Positions 22,861-36,539 of a DNA stretch of 64,000 nucleotides are shown here, piece after piece. Each line of letters starts with the position of its first letter. Position 1 is the stretch's first letter. A program made the translations under genes and the position numbers. The DNA is from Opisthocomus hoazin (Eukaryota; Chordata; Aves; Opisthocomiformes; Opisthocomidae), in the NCBI RefSeq assembly GCF_030867145.1, contig NC_134415.1, positions 12,812,417 through 12,876,416 of the forward strand, written 5' to 3'. Below the pieces are notes generated by a model. That model was not told the DNA's origin. It worked only from the letters and a program-made list of their open reading frames with translations, and made no database searches.

Positions 22861-22985
22861 TGTTTTGCATAGAGAAGTAATGGAGGCCCAGGCAGATGAA
22901 GTGGTTCATCCAATGTTACAGGAGAAAATCTCTGGGATAGCCAAGAGTTGAACCTAGATCTCACCGTGACTTTAGGATGTTTTTT
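22861..22985 (-). repeat. Ancient MIR/CORE-SINE-like remnant
   Basis: The plus strand carries agaagtaatggaggcccagg, then gttgaacctagatctc about 60 bp on. This order resembles the reverse complement of MIR-type SINEs (an aactgaggcccagag block, then a ttgaacccagg block). The match is degraded, as expected for a repeat from early amniote history. Family assignment is tentative. Confidence 0.4.
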
Positions 22986-25900
22986 TGGTTCATGCAGAGC
23001 CTCGTTCTTGTGCCTATGCCATCTCCTCTATCTGTCTGGCTCTGCCAAGCCAAATGAAAGTAAATGTAGCTTTGAAGACTTAAAAGGCTTGCTGTACTTT
23101 GCAAATGAAAGGTAGAGACAGTAACCTTAGTTCAGAAACTTTTCTGCCAGACTGACAATTTATTTTTCTGTTTTTTTGGTGTTTTTTTAATTCTGCCCTC
23201 ACTTAAGAAATGTCCTGTTATTTCAGTGAAATAACCGCCTCTGGAAACAGTTCAGGATTTACATCTCTGAAATTAGGGCTCAAAAGATTTTTCACCACAT
23301 CTGCATCTCATACTGTTCCATTACTATTTGTTTCAGTAATTTAACTGATGTGATCAAATAAGTAATCCCACTTCTTAATCGACTGAATTCTCAAGGAATG
23401 TTAGTTATCCATCTCAGAAATCATTTCTCTCTGGCTGCTGATCATTCTGCCATATTCCTTATGGTGGTAATTTATGTCACATTAAAATAGATATTGTTCC
23501 AGATGTTGGGTCTGCCAAGATTTGAATGATAGCTTTAATAAAATTACAAAGTGGTATAAACTGCAATTTTCATCTTGTCTCTTGATCTGTCTAACTCATC
23601 TACTTAAAATGCTGACACTGTCTGTTTGAACTGTCCAAATGTTCTGTCTTCTTCTGGTGTTAAGAGATGTTAAGGAAAGAAAGAGTGCTCAATCTGGGAT
23701 GGAAGTAGGAAAAGATTTTATATAGATTGTCCCTGTGTCCTGGCTGATCTTCAAAACATCTTGTAGCTCTTGGGGTTTTTTTTGTCATGGGTTCACCATC
23801 TTTAAAGCTAAATATGGTAGGATGGACTGTCACTGCATATAGGAACATACTGTCTCAGTTCTTGCATAACCAGAATAGTAAGAGATTAAAGTCAACAGGT
23901 TAGTTCAAGCTATGAAAAGATTTTAAAAGCCATATAGAGTACATTGGAAGAATGCCAGAACACACAAGAAGTGTAGGAAAGACAGCAGAGGAAGAATGGG
24001 AAAGCTAGCTAAAGAGAACATGCATGGGAAGAGAAGTAAAATATGGAAGGAAAATGTACACTAGAGACACTGTAATTTGTGACAAAGACCTTGGTGTCAC
24101 CTTCTCCTCCAGCAGTGGCTCTCTGACTAGCTGTTGATGTTAAGAAACACTGCCCACCCTCAGTATCTTGCACAGCTGAGAATACAGCTACAAGGCTGGC
24201 TACAGATACAAGCAATGCAAGTTCAGAGTCCAGTTTTCTTAGAGCAGGTCATGGATCTACCTGTTTGCGTGACCTCTCTTCTTCTGCCACAGAACCAGAG
24301 GATGACAGGAAAATGAAAAGCACTGCTGGATCCCTTATGTGAGTTGAGGATGACTTTCCTCTAATTGATTCCCTGTCACCTCTGCTATGATATGAGTCCT
24401 ACCAGTATCAGAGCCACACACATCTAATTGCTACTAGTGTCAGTAAACTTCAGAGAGGTTGTGGGATCATGCGCGTGCAAACAAGGAAGGACACAGCTGC
24501 TAGTATTGACATTTTCTGTGCAAAATGTCTTCACTTACCAGTATCTCAGATCACCTCAGAAGCCTGTTGTAACACAAAAGACTGATAATGTGTGAGTTAG
24601 ATCACTGGTTTAATCAATAGTATCAAACTTCCTTGTTTCCTTTTCTATCACATCTCCAGAGAAACTGTCAGGTGCAGTGCAATGACTCTCTCTTCAGAGA
24701 GACGATTACAAATACCAATTTCAGATAGGATGGCTGAAATCTGGAGAGACATAGCCATTTTCCTCATGAGAGCTGTGGGTCAGGAAAGAATCAAAGCAGC
24801 AGGTTCTGTGGTGGGATTTCTGTCACTTTACACTTCCAGGGACTAGAGAGTTTTATTTTCTTTCTTTTTTTATTCTTTTTTTGTACACATAGATCAGTGT
24901 TTTAGTAGGCATTTATATAAACAGTCACATGTTCTAAATTAACCTGTATGATTTGGGAAATAGATCTTGGATTTATAGTGGATATTTCTGAGGAAACCAG
25001 CTCTGTGAAAATTATGGTGAATAAAGCAATAAAAATACTAGCATATTTTTAGGAAAAGAAAAAAGAGAAGTGCTGTAAAAATACATCACACCCCTACATC
25101 TTGGATATTGTATGCAATTCTTATCCTGTCATCTCAAAAGAGTTCAGCAGAAAGGTACAGGCAGGGGTGATGAGGACAGTTAGAGGCAGTGAAACGAAGG
25201 AATAAGTAAATAGACTAGGACAAGCCTGCAACACAGATTATTTTAGCAGGACTTGATAACGGATCTATGAAAGCATAGGCTGCATGGAAAAGGCAAATGA
25301 GGAATGATTACTGTCTCTCATAATACCCAGAAGATATCAGATGAAACCAACAACGGGCGGGTTCAGAACAAATAAAAAGATGTTCTGTCTCACAGAGACA
25401 CCGGTTGAACCCTTAACCCAGTACCTCAAGGTGCAGTTGATTCTTAATCAAAAAGCAAACTAATAACCAAATCCAAGTTCATATTTTATTCCTCCATGAC
25501 TACATCATTTGGCATGTTACAGTCATCCTGTGACCACCAAATCTTCTTCTCTGTCTGCTATTTCCAAGTTATAAGCTTCCAGCTTAGAACAGGTGGAAGA
25601 CTGTGAAAGGACTCATAGGAATCTCCCTCTTTTTTTGAAATCTCCCAAATCTGCCTCTTTCTCACCCAGTTTCTTATCCACCTTATCATTTTTGCACAAA
25701 CGATTGACCAGAATGACAGTAACTGTAATACTCCGTTACGTTCTTTATTGAAGCTTAGTTCTGTGGTATTTTCCTTCCTTTAGATTATATTGTCTTATAA
25801 AAATGCAGTCTTGCACAATCTGTTTTTAGCAAATCTACTCCATTTTTCTTATAGCATTTTCCATTCCCTCCATTGTTTTCTCTCTTCTGAATTTGACCTA

Positions 25901-26684
25901 TATCTTTGAGGTGATGGCCCTCTAGTTTCCCCTTCTAAAGTATTATGTTTCTTATTCTTCAATTGTTTAATGTCACCTCTGATGTGAGGATGCTCTTTAA
26001 GCACCATTTTTACTTTGGAAGTGCAGTGTACCATGTCCATAGCTAACAATGAAGCTAAGCAAATATGGAAAGGGATTTACTCTGCATCTGTTTAGGAAGA
26101 CGTTCCTTTTTGCTTTGTGATATATCGTGCCATTGTTGTTTCCTGAGTAAACACCTTCTTGTTTGCAGTAACTACCACTGTGGCATTGTGTTTACCAACA
26201 GGGTTTCATGCTGATAGCAATATGGCGGTTATGGAGAAAAGTAAGACCAAGGATCTCTCCTTTCCCCTCACCATGTTCAAACCAGAAAGATGCTGGTTCA
26301 CTGTCATCCCAACAGCAGACATCTGATGCCGCTCAACATGTACAGGTTTCTGATTTGGATGGGTAGCTTTTGAACGTAATGATATTAATCTCAATGTCCT
26401 GCCAACATCTGGATGGCTCATTCCCTCATTTTTGACCATGCCTTCCAGACTCACCTCTCTTACAACTTTTTTTGCTTTTACCCTTTCAAAATTTGTCAGG
26501 CCTGTGCTTTACCAGCTGCCATTTCAGTTTTCCTTGCTTCTTGGATACTTACCATCAATAATAATAGCAACAATAACAGCTGAAGTAGCTTTTACAAAAC
26601 TTAGTGAGATTCTTATGCATAAGTGTTACCAGCATGTCTGAACAGGAACTCTATTGCCTGATGTCAGATATCTCATTTAGATAT

Positions 26685-26805
26685 CTGGCCTTACTCCTCG
26701 TGTCTCAGCTTTTCCATCTTTAAGATGAGAACAGTGACCTACTTTGTGGAGCTGATATGAGGCTAAACTCAGTTCTGTTTGTGAAGAGCTTTGAGAGTTC
26801 AGTAG
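26685..26805 (+). repeat. Ancient MIR/L3-tail-like remnant
   Basis: The plus strand reads gtgtctcagcttttccatct, aagatgagaacagtgaccta, then gtgaagagctttgagag. This block order matches the 3' portion of old amniote SINE/LINE tails (ctcagtttcc...atctgtaaaatg...acctacct...gtaaagcgctttgag). Identity is low and family is tentative (MIR or an L3-derived tail). Confidence 0.45.
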
Positions 26806-27864
26806 GAAGATTCTGTAGAAGTTCCAAATATTAGCACTAGTTCTGAGAGAATTACAAGTCCTTGGCAAGCTACACAGTTAAAGTGTGACAGCTAAACAAG
26901 ACCATCTGGCTGAACTGGAGAACACTTCACTTCCACCCAGTCGCTCAGCTGGCTAGAAAATTTCTTGCATGACCCGAAAGGCATGTAAATTGCTCCAGAG
27001 TGTCCTAAGAAATAAAACAAGCTGGAAGAAAGGGGAGGGGGAAAATAACAATCTTTACAGAAAAAAGGAGACCTGCTATGAACTTTATGAACAGCAATCA
27101 TAAGCAATAATCTCTCCCAGGCTCTAAAGTGCTGCCTGAAATGCTGGCTGAATATAAAAGGGAGATTATTTTCAAGTAACACTACTATGCTTCTTCATCA
27201 CATGGAAAATGGTGTGCAACACTTCAGAAGACCAAGGCATGCTTGAACTCTCTGTTTGTAATTGAAAGTAGCATGTTCACTGAGCAAGCATTTTTCAAGC
27301 AAAGCCAGGTTTGCTGTACACCTTGATTAATGAGTACATTTGTACCTTGGCAGAACAGGCAGGGGGTAAAACATTTTTAAGAGAAGATTGCTTGAGGAGG
27401 AAATAGATCCAGAAGATAAATATTTCAGTTCATATAAAGTAAAAAAACTCTTGAGTTTTCATGCTTTACATGATATCTCATATCAGTAACTAGTTTGGTG
27501 TGTGAGCTACTGTCTCCAATGACTAAACCCAACATGTATGTTACAGGTAGTGGAACATCTCAAGACATTTTGCACTGATGTACAATGCCACTGATTTTAA
27601 TGCTTGATGCATAGACTGCCATGGTTATATCACCTTTTGCTAGCACATGGAACACCATGCTTCCAAGAGCTATAAAACAATGTTATTGTCAGCATCACAG
27701 AATCAACCCCAAATTTCCAGAACATCACTCAGAATTCACAATATTTTGGATTGAAAGATTTTTGTCTCACTTTTTTTGCTCAAAGGTTGTTTTCTTCCTA
27801 CAGTGTTCTCTGTGAGAGCAAAATTTTATGCCCAAAGTTTGGCTCAAGATTATTTGTGATCACA

Positions 27865-27888
27865 ATCTACCATTCTGTAATGGTAGAT
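27865..27888. repeat. Perfect 10-bp inverted repeat with 4-nt loop
   Basis: ATCTACCATT (27865-27874), loop CTGT, and AATGGTAGAT (27879-27888) form a perfect hairpin. The flanks do not extend the stem, so it is too short for a microRNA precursor. Confidence 0.8.
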
Positions 27889-29259
27889 CTAAAAGATTTT
27901 GAGGTTTTGCAAAATTATACCTAGCTATAGTTATACAGCCCAGCCACTCAGAGCTTGTTTAGAGATGTGTGAGACAGAAGGATGAAAGATACTCTCCAGT
28001 AGGCATTTTGCATTAAATTTCCTCAGTATGAGGTTTTGGATTGCATTTATAGATGGGGTTATTGGAGGTTCGTGTGTTGACATGACAAGGATATATTTCT
28101 ATAGGAAAGATAAGGGATTAACATTTCATTTAAGCTAAAGTGCAATGCATTCAGGAATGAACTGAATAAATCTCTTGAGTAAAAACAGAAAAAAATAGTT
28201 CCCAGACTGAAAATACAGGGCATGATAAACAGGAACCCAGTTCCCAAAGAATTAGCTTTTTTTTCTCCCACTTAAAATATATGATGGGTCTGTTGGAAGG
28301 ATAACGTTTCCTCCAATTGTGGGAACTCAAGACCTTTTAAGGAGACCCATGGAACGGTGGCCGCCTCTCTGGGCCAGACCACAAGTGCTGTGGCTGAACA
28401 TGACACTGAAGAATATGGCCATGAGCCCATCAGAAGAAAAAAAACAAGAAAAAACCCAAAGAACCCCCACCCCATAAGCTGCACAGGAAATCCTGTGGAG
28501 TTACTTGAAAGGGACCTGATCAGCCGGACCCTTACAATGGTACTTGCTCAGGCACCAGTGGAGGCGCAGGCATTTTGTGTCCAACCCCCTTTCCCTAGAG
28601 GTTGCGGGTAGACATCCCATCAGCACAGCTCACTTCTGACAGAAATCCTCTGAAATGATCTGGTAAATGTTTACCTTGCGCACTGTTGACTGAGAGCGGC
28701 AAGCACAAAGGAAGAGCTACAACTGCACTATCATGCCTAAAGCACATGGATATACGGCTTGTAGCAGTCTAATATTACAAAACAGTGAGCAACCACATTT
28801 CTCTCTCAGCCAGTTTTGTGGAGGCAATTAGCACATTGATTTATGGATGAATGGAGGAGGGGAAATGAGCAAAAGAAGCACATGTGGACTCTATCAAGTA
28901 TTATTTTTTCTATCAACTCTTAGTTGCATCCCACTGAGCTAAAGAAAGACTCTGTAACACTTGGCCCACAGTTCCCAGTAGACAATTTCTGTGCGGTGAG
29001 ACACGGATCACAGTTCTAGCTGAGAAATAATAGTCAGCACGTTGGGAAGAGCTCCAGCAAGCCGTTGTGCAAGTGCAACAGAGCTGCCAGGGTAAAAAAT
29101 CTATAGGTCCTGGACTACTATATCATCTTGTGTCCCAGGTTATACCCCTTTGTCGGCTAAAACTCTTTGGCATAACATTTACTATTGGTTTCCCATTACA
29201 TGTACCAGCTGTGTCTGTGGCAGAACCTCCAATCCATCTCACAAGTCATTATTTCTAAC

Positions 29260-29480
29260 AGTAAGAAGAAATTCCCTTTCCTCCCTCTTCCCAGATACTT
29301 GTCTCCTATTTTTTCTCTGTTTTTCTCTTCTATTTTTTCTATCTTTCTTTCCTAGTTTCTCTACCCTTACCCTTACATTTTCTTCTTTCACTATTCTCTA
29401 CCACACCAAGTTGCTTTTTTCCCCTCTAACCTCCTGTGCCGTATTTTTATTCATTGTTTTATGTCCTTTCCACTCCTCGG
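29260..29480 (+). repeat. Pyrimidine-rich tract
   Basis: About 200 bp of predominantly C and T on the plus strand (purine-rich on the SMYD3 sense strand), with many tttctt and ctct units. It has no regular repeat unit. Open frames here are composition artefacts. Confidence 0.7.
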
Positions 29481-29481
29481 T

Positions 29482-29553
29482 CCTGTCTACTTACACATAA
29501 CCAAAGCCTGCACATAACCTGTCTACCTACACATTATCACATAACCAATCCAC
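29482..29553 (+). repeat. Two-copy about 36-bp tandem duplication
   Basis: Both 29482-29517 and 29518-29553 begin CCTGTCTACYTACACAT and contain CACATAACC near their ends. The copies have diverged internally. Confidence 0.6.
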
Positions 29554-32500
29554 ATCTTTGAAGCAACTGTTAGACCACTAACAGCTGTTTCACAGTAAAC
29601 CCCCTATACACACTCCAAATTACATGTTAAGGCATGCAATGGTGTACTGTGCATAAAGCCTCAGGAAACTACCCATTGATCTATGATCTGTCCATTAATC
29701 TCTGAGCCTAAAGGGCAACTTTCTAAATTGGTACAGGAGGCAGCCATGAAAAAAAAAATCTGTCAATACTCTTTTGTGAGGCATAGGAAAACCACATACT
29801 GAGTCTTTGCTGTTAAATATGAATCCTTGGCAAAAAGCAGGTATCAAAATCTAAAATGGCACTTACTTGCCTCAAGCGAAAACAAAATGTCATGGCTCCA
29901 TCTGATTTTGCAAAGTAGCACAATGGGACACCATCATTCGATATGGCTTAGAGATCTCTCGGCTTTCACAGCATCCAATCTGAGGATTTTTTGTATCACT
30001 TCCAGTTTGCATTTTGTGCTGTACCAGATGTATCACAATGGAGTGCAGAAAAAGGGCTTTGCTAGGTGACAGTTTCTCTCCTAGAAACAAGGAGACCTTT
30101 CCTGGAGTCACCTTCCAGATGTGTATCATAGCACTGCAAGCTTTCGTAATAAAAAGGACTTCATGCTTTTCCTGGGAGCTGTATCTTCTTCCTCTGCTCA
30201 TGGTGGTAAATGAAGTAATGTTCTTGGTCCACTTCCTCCCCTTTTTCATAACACCCCGTCAAAGGACCAGCAACTTTGACTCACATGAAAGACCATTTCT
30301 CAGAAAGGGCTCTGTTATTTAATTACTTACTGGCTCTCTGCAGACTTTTTTTGGGCAAAAACCGTAACATACCTTGTCACAGTCCTTGATGTTTAAGGCA
30401 GTTCTTTACATTGTCCTTTATCATATGAACAACTGATGAGAACTGTACCTTCATATAAGAAGGTATATTGCTCCGTTCTAGCTCTTGTTTCGTGCTACCA
30501 TCAGTTGCTGTCCTTAGCCTTGAATCGACAGATGTGCTTCCATCCAGATCTGCTGTGGATAGGCAACAGGGTGGACATATTGATGGCTGAGCTCCTGCTT
30601 TGACTTTTCTGAGCAGCTTTGCTATGTGTGCACGTTCTAGATCCCATCCTAAAGCTGAGTGACCACTGCTTTAGTGTTTAGGCCATGGGTTTGACATGTA
30701 ACATTGCTCCTCTTCAGAAAGAAAATGGATTACTGTTGCAATTTTTTGGTATAAATTTGATTTTAAGTTAAAAGATAATACTTACATGAAAAGGAAACCC
30801 AAAGTTATGCATTTCTAGATGCTATTAGTCTTTTTAACAGTGCACTTTCAGAACAGAGGTAAGAAGCAGCCCACTTGCAAACACAAGAGTTATTTAGCTA
30901 CAACACAGCAGAAGGCCTGGGTAGTTTACCCATATAAATGACGATTTTTATATGTCACTATAAAGTAAAAATAATGCTAACCATGCAAGCAAGTTTAAGA
31001 TTCTTTAAAACTGCAGAGTATTAATTTCTCCATGACATTTGTCTATGAATAGAGATGAGCCAAAGGGAAATTTTGCTGTGCATGGAAGTACACTGGCAGC
31101 ATGAGCACTACTGTGTAGTAAAAGCATTTCCACCATGACATAAGTAGATTTAAAATTAATGTGTGCAGATATGCAGATTGCTTTAGCATTCAAAAATATG
31201 AACCCAGACAGATTAAATATAACCATACCACAATTTTCTGGATTCCTATATGACAGAATATAGATCAAGTTATTTCATACAGTATGTCATACAATACTAT
31301 ACAACACACAAGACATAACATTTTAAGCCTGATTCATGTGGAGAAATATTTATATCAGAAAACAACCAATGAAAAAAGCTATCTTTCCCTCAACAGAGAA
31401 GCAATAAATGGAGAGATTACTGGGTTACAGAGCACAGGAATGCCTTGTTTTGTCTCCACCCCAGAGCACATACACTCATCTCTCCTTTCTCTCTCTTCTT
31501 TTGCCAACCTTGTCTTCTTGTTCTGGGAACAACCAAGCCACTTCTGAACCCTCCTCCACCAGTTCTCCTTTAGCTTTTAACATGGCTTGCCCATGCCCGA
31601 GGCTCCTTCACTGAACATCTTACCTGTGCCTTTGCCTGCAAAGGGCTCTTGACAAGATCACTAACCTCCATAGTCATCAGACTTAGTACACCATACCGAA
31701 CTACTTCCATCACCTACTGTCATTGTCAGTGCTTTAGTAGCATGACTCTACAAGCAAAATCTTTATTTTCAAAAGAAGCAAATGACTATTTACATGAAAA
31801 ATAGATTCCATAAATCAGAGTAGTGAACAAACTGGTGGCAATTTGGGCATTTAATATCTGTAGAGAAGCTTACCCAGATTGTCTTTGTCACCCAGTAACC
31901 ATTCCACAACATTGTTATCAATTACCTCACTGTATGTGTATTACTGTATCACTTCAACACTTTATTTAAAACTTCATGAACCCTGAAAAATCACTATACC
32001 TTGCACACACATCAACAACTCAAAATAGGTTAAAGACAATTTACATATACTTTAAAGAAAGGGCATTTGGTCAAACCTCAGTCCTACACTTGCCAGTGTA
32101 CATAGGATATCCCAGTGAACACTGAGTTGCCTTGATTATAAAGTATGACTGCAATATGAAACACTTTTTGGATTACAATTTCAAATTTTCAGCATTCATA
32201 ATACATGTGCAAGCACAGTGATATTCAGGAGGATTTTGGAAATAACTGCAGTTCTTGGGTAGACATAATTCTTCTGTGTAATACCAGAGTTAGACAGCTT
32301 CTCTACCTATGGACCTTCAAGGTTAATTTGAATTTGTTAATGGTGTGAATTTAAAGTAATCACTTCAGTCATGTTGTAGATACTGTCATTGAAAACTAAT
32401 GTAGAGTTATTTCATATTTAGCTTGATTCATTTCCAAAGTAAATTGGGCTATACTGCATTAAATTGAGAAAAAACACAGATATTTGAAAAGATTAATTAA

Positions 32501-35500
32501 AGCACTTTAAAATCTATTTGGGTTATTTACCCTTGAGGCAGAAGCATTGTTCAAACGAAAATGGTATGCTTAAAAAACCAAAAGCCCATGTTTCTTCTGA
32601 ACACTGGACCAAAATGTATGTAAAGATAAAAACACATGATGAAGATCATGTAACTATCCTCTCTTCAGAATAATATTTGATGTTTTCTGTATGACTTGCT
32701 CTAAGTAGACAGGAGATAACTAGAAAATTGGTTAACATGGAGGAAAAAAAAAGATTTGTCCTTTCAGATACTAGAGAAAATGGGGCAAGGTGCAACCTAG
32801 ATACAAGAATATATTTTGCATTATTAGGTTAATAAGCTGATTGTGCTACATTTTGATCCAAAGTTGATGGTACAATAAATATAAATTATGAAGTATTAAT
32901 CAGAAATGGCATATTGTGCTTAATGTACTAGCAAATACTAAGCTACCAACAAACACATAATTAGTTGCTATAGTAATTCCAGCCTCCACAAACGTCTTAC
33001 AAATTGTTAAGGGCTACGATGAATTTTGTCCTTTACAAAATGTGTGCTTCCCCATAACAATGTTTAGTGGATTTTCTGCACAATCCCCATGTGCATACTG
33101 CACAGATCACACAGTGCCTAATCAGATCCAAATATCTGATTTGAATTTTTATTGAATGCTGACCTTTCCAATATACATCTCATTTGTGATTGTATCTAAT
33201 ATATTGCGATCTCAAATATTCCACTCTGCTTGTGTTTAAACAGAAGGCAGGATGAAAGCAGTTCACTAGGAAAAATGGAAGCAGATCAAAAAGAATAGAA
33301 GAATTTTTAAGTAAAGTACAATAGCTAATTATTGCAAGCCTAAAAATTCTCCCATGTGTGTAAGGGCCAGTACAGGTCCCGTACATCAATTAAGGCCACC
33401 CAAAGCACATTTTAAAGGCTTAGACAGGATTTATGTGGTGCATAAGCCTGGGGCTGTCTGTCTGCACGTGAATTTCATCCTCTATGAATATACCTGTCAA
33501 GATAGCTGAAACTTGAACATTAAGGAGGTTGTTAGCAAATCAAAATCAAAATTCTCAGACATTGTCACCTCAGTTGTATTTGTCCCTCTTCCCTTTCTCA
33601 TAGCAAAACAAAGTGATTACAAGCACAAAGTAAGCGAATGCAACTGTGGCCACAGTACTAAATTTTCTCATTTAAGCTGCCCTAAAGAGGAAGATGGATG
33701 GTACTCTCTGAAGGAAAAGATTGTTTCTCTCTCTTGCTCTCTTTAAGGGAAGAGGTTTTAGTAGTACTCAATAAAATTCCTTTCTATGTCAGGAAATGCA
33801 GGGCAGCACAAATACTGTACAAAGCTCCCAAAATACACAAACCTTTGATTACCTGTTTTCTTCACATAAGACTTTAAATGCATGATTAAAATGCATTATA
33901 TAAGGAGTTGGTATTTGATCCCTGATGAGCAATTATTTAGGATTCATGCATTCTTAATATTTACATGTTTCTCCATTCCTTTACATTTCTGCATTAGTCA
34001 TAATTTCTAAGGAAGGTAGAATCCTCAAATCTGGAACCTCTACTTGGCCCCAGAATTCAACAGAAAACCTTTTTTATTTGAGACATAAAAAATTTTGACA
34101 AGTATTCATTTATTTGGTTCCACGCTAAACTATGAAATAAATGAAAATCTACCGGAATACTTTTCCATGTAATTCCTTGAGAAAAGCCACAGATACTTCA
34201 GGTTGGGAATTTACACTGAACGTACTACAGAATTCAGGTTTTATATTCCACTGGACTTCCTCCTGTCAGATCCTATCTGATCTCTTAATGATACCAGATT
34301 TGAGAAAATTTGTTTTTTTCCAATTTAATTTCGGGGCATTTTTTTCTGTATCTCCTTATGTTTCCTCTCATGCCAAATTGCCAAAATATCACCATTGCCT
34401 CATTTAAATCCCTCTTAGGAAAATACATGTACTGCAGTGCCTGAAGAAAGCAGAATTTGAACTTTTTCCTACTCTAAGAATCCTCTAGCCACCCCTGCCA
34501 CTGGATTTTTTTTGGAAACATTGTATTCTGCCCATCTATCTTTCAGTCTGTGCTCTGAGGTCATTGCATGTCTTTGTACTGTACATTGCACTGCGTCTTC
34601 TAAGCATTTGAGCACTAATTCCTTCTCTATTCAGGAAAGCGTTTAAAGCAAGTGCTTAAGCATCCATTTAGCTGACTTCTGTGGGCCTTATGCACATGTC
34701 TAAATCCTTTCCAGAGCTACCTACAGTTGGTTCTAAATAGTTAACAATAATCAATTCTGTACGATACTTGAATGTGACTTTAGAAAACTCTTCAACAGCT
34801 ATAAGAGTAGGATTTATCCCAACAGTATATTCACGCTGTCAGCTCACGGGTATCTAACTTTAAATGCTTGGACGGGAAGCTTAATCTACCCAGGTTCCCA
34901 GCACAGGCAGTGCAGAGTCAAGTGCTCCTTGAGAAGGAAATTCAGAATGCCTAACTCATTCTGCTCAATATTCCCCAGCATTAATAATTCAGGATCACCT
35001 TATGAGCTCAGTTTTCTGTCATGTTGACTCAGACTCCTAACTGTGGGGCAATTTGTGCCACATTTTGATTCTCCAAATTGAAATGAGAACACAGACATTG
35101 ATTTTGCTCGTAATTTACTAATCTTTGACACATATGGGAAACTTCAGAACAGCGCTTTTCTATAGGAACTACACATTTCCAAAAAGAGAAGCTGCCTAAC
35201 TGCAAACCTCCTTCTACAAGTATGCTGGATGTGCAAACTTCATCAATAATTACATTTAATAAATGCTGTAGGAGTCAGTGTCTATAGACTGAAAGCATAA
35301 TTATCAAAGGGCCACAGTTTCTAATTTCTTTGCAACACAGACACAATCTACACCATGAAAAATCTAATTGCACTTTAATTACCAGTCAGCTGAATAGCAA
35401 GAGATACGTATGCCTTCATTTTTTAACAGCTTCTGCCACTTCCAGCAAATTGTGGAAAGAAATAATGGATGCCTTGAGTATTCTTTCTGTCTGCTTCTAC

Positions 35501-35508
35501 CAGAATTT

Positions 35509-35525
35509 AAAAAAAAAAAAAAAAA
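35509..35525 (+). repeat. A17 homopolymer
   Basis: Seventeen consecutive A residues flanked by GAATTT and TTC, making the ends a small palindrome. No SINE or processed copy is recognisable upstream. Confidence 0.9.
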
Positions 35526-36486
35526 TTCAACATGAAGATGCAAATTCTTTTGGATCAGTCATAATCCAGGAAGAATACCAGCAATATGTGTATGGATACA
35601 CAAACGCAGCGGCAGCGTTCACATCAGTGGCAAGGTAATGCAAAAATTTGTCCCTCTGGTTGAGTTCTGCTACATTAAACTGATAAAAAGGTCTTGGCTG
35701 GCTGACTCAAGGTTGCTTCTTTGTTTTATAAGGTCGGAGCTTTAAGATTTGAAAAATATTTTGTATATTGCAATATTTACCTCATTTTCTTCCACAGAGA
35801 TGTTCTAATCATTCAGGAATAGCACAGAATATTGCATATATAGAGAAACCCTTATGAATAAAAACATACCAGTGTTTTGAAGTATTTTATTAAACGGGTG
35901 TATAGCCAATGGAAAACGTTAGGCTGGATGCACCACAGTCTCAGCCTGGCTTTTGTGTCACACCCTACATACAGTGGCATTTGAACAGCACACAAAACGA
36001 CAATATGTTGACAAAGTCTCTGTAGTGCTTAAATCTTCTCATAACTGAAAACAAACCTACATTAAGAAAGGGTTTCTGTTTCGAGTTACGGGGAAACAGG
36101 CAAACCAATATGTCTTCATTGTGGCCTCAATGTCTTTTTTTCACACTGACCTCAAGCACAGGAAAGCTTCCTAAGTCTAAAAGTATTGCTGAATTATCTA
36201 ATTCAATACATGCTGTTGTATTCCATACATACCACTGGGGAATTAGCACGAACAGGAAGCGTGTGATAGGGAGAAATTATTTGTTTATTCAAGCTCCTAG
36301 AAAGATGATGGAAGGAAAATGCATGGGTGAAGCTTTGTGCTCCTTACCATAATAGATTTGTTTGACCACAGGACATGTGCATTAGCTACAAATGACATTA
36401 GTTACAAACGTAAATATCCCTCTGGGGATGAGGAAATTTTATCTTTGGTAAATCTGTATCAAGCACAGTAATGGGGACTGTTTACC

Positions 36487-36539
36487 ATTATTATTAGTAG
36501 TAGTAGTACTACTACTACCACTACTATTATTATTATTAT
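36487..36539. repeat. Trinucleotide repeat palindrome (TTA/GTA/CTA/TTA)
   Basis: Four trinucleotide blocks lie in series: ATT, then AGT, then ACT (one CCA interruption), then ATT. The middle 22 bp, 36497-36518 (four GTA units then four complementary TAC units), are a perfect palindrome, and the outer ATT/TTA blocks could extend the stem imperfectly. This can form a hairpin or cruciform. Confidence 0.9.

Noticed and set aside
27865..27888. Hairpin considered as a microRNA precursor
   Set aside because: The stem is only 10 bp and does not extend; precursors need about 25-30 bp.
29383..29398. acccttacccttac, resembling an interstitial telomere repeat
   Set aside because: The unit is CCCTTA, not the vertebrate CCCTAA, and occurs only twice within a pyrimidine tract.
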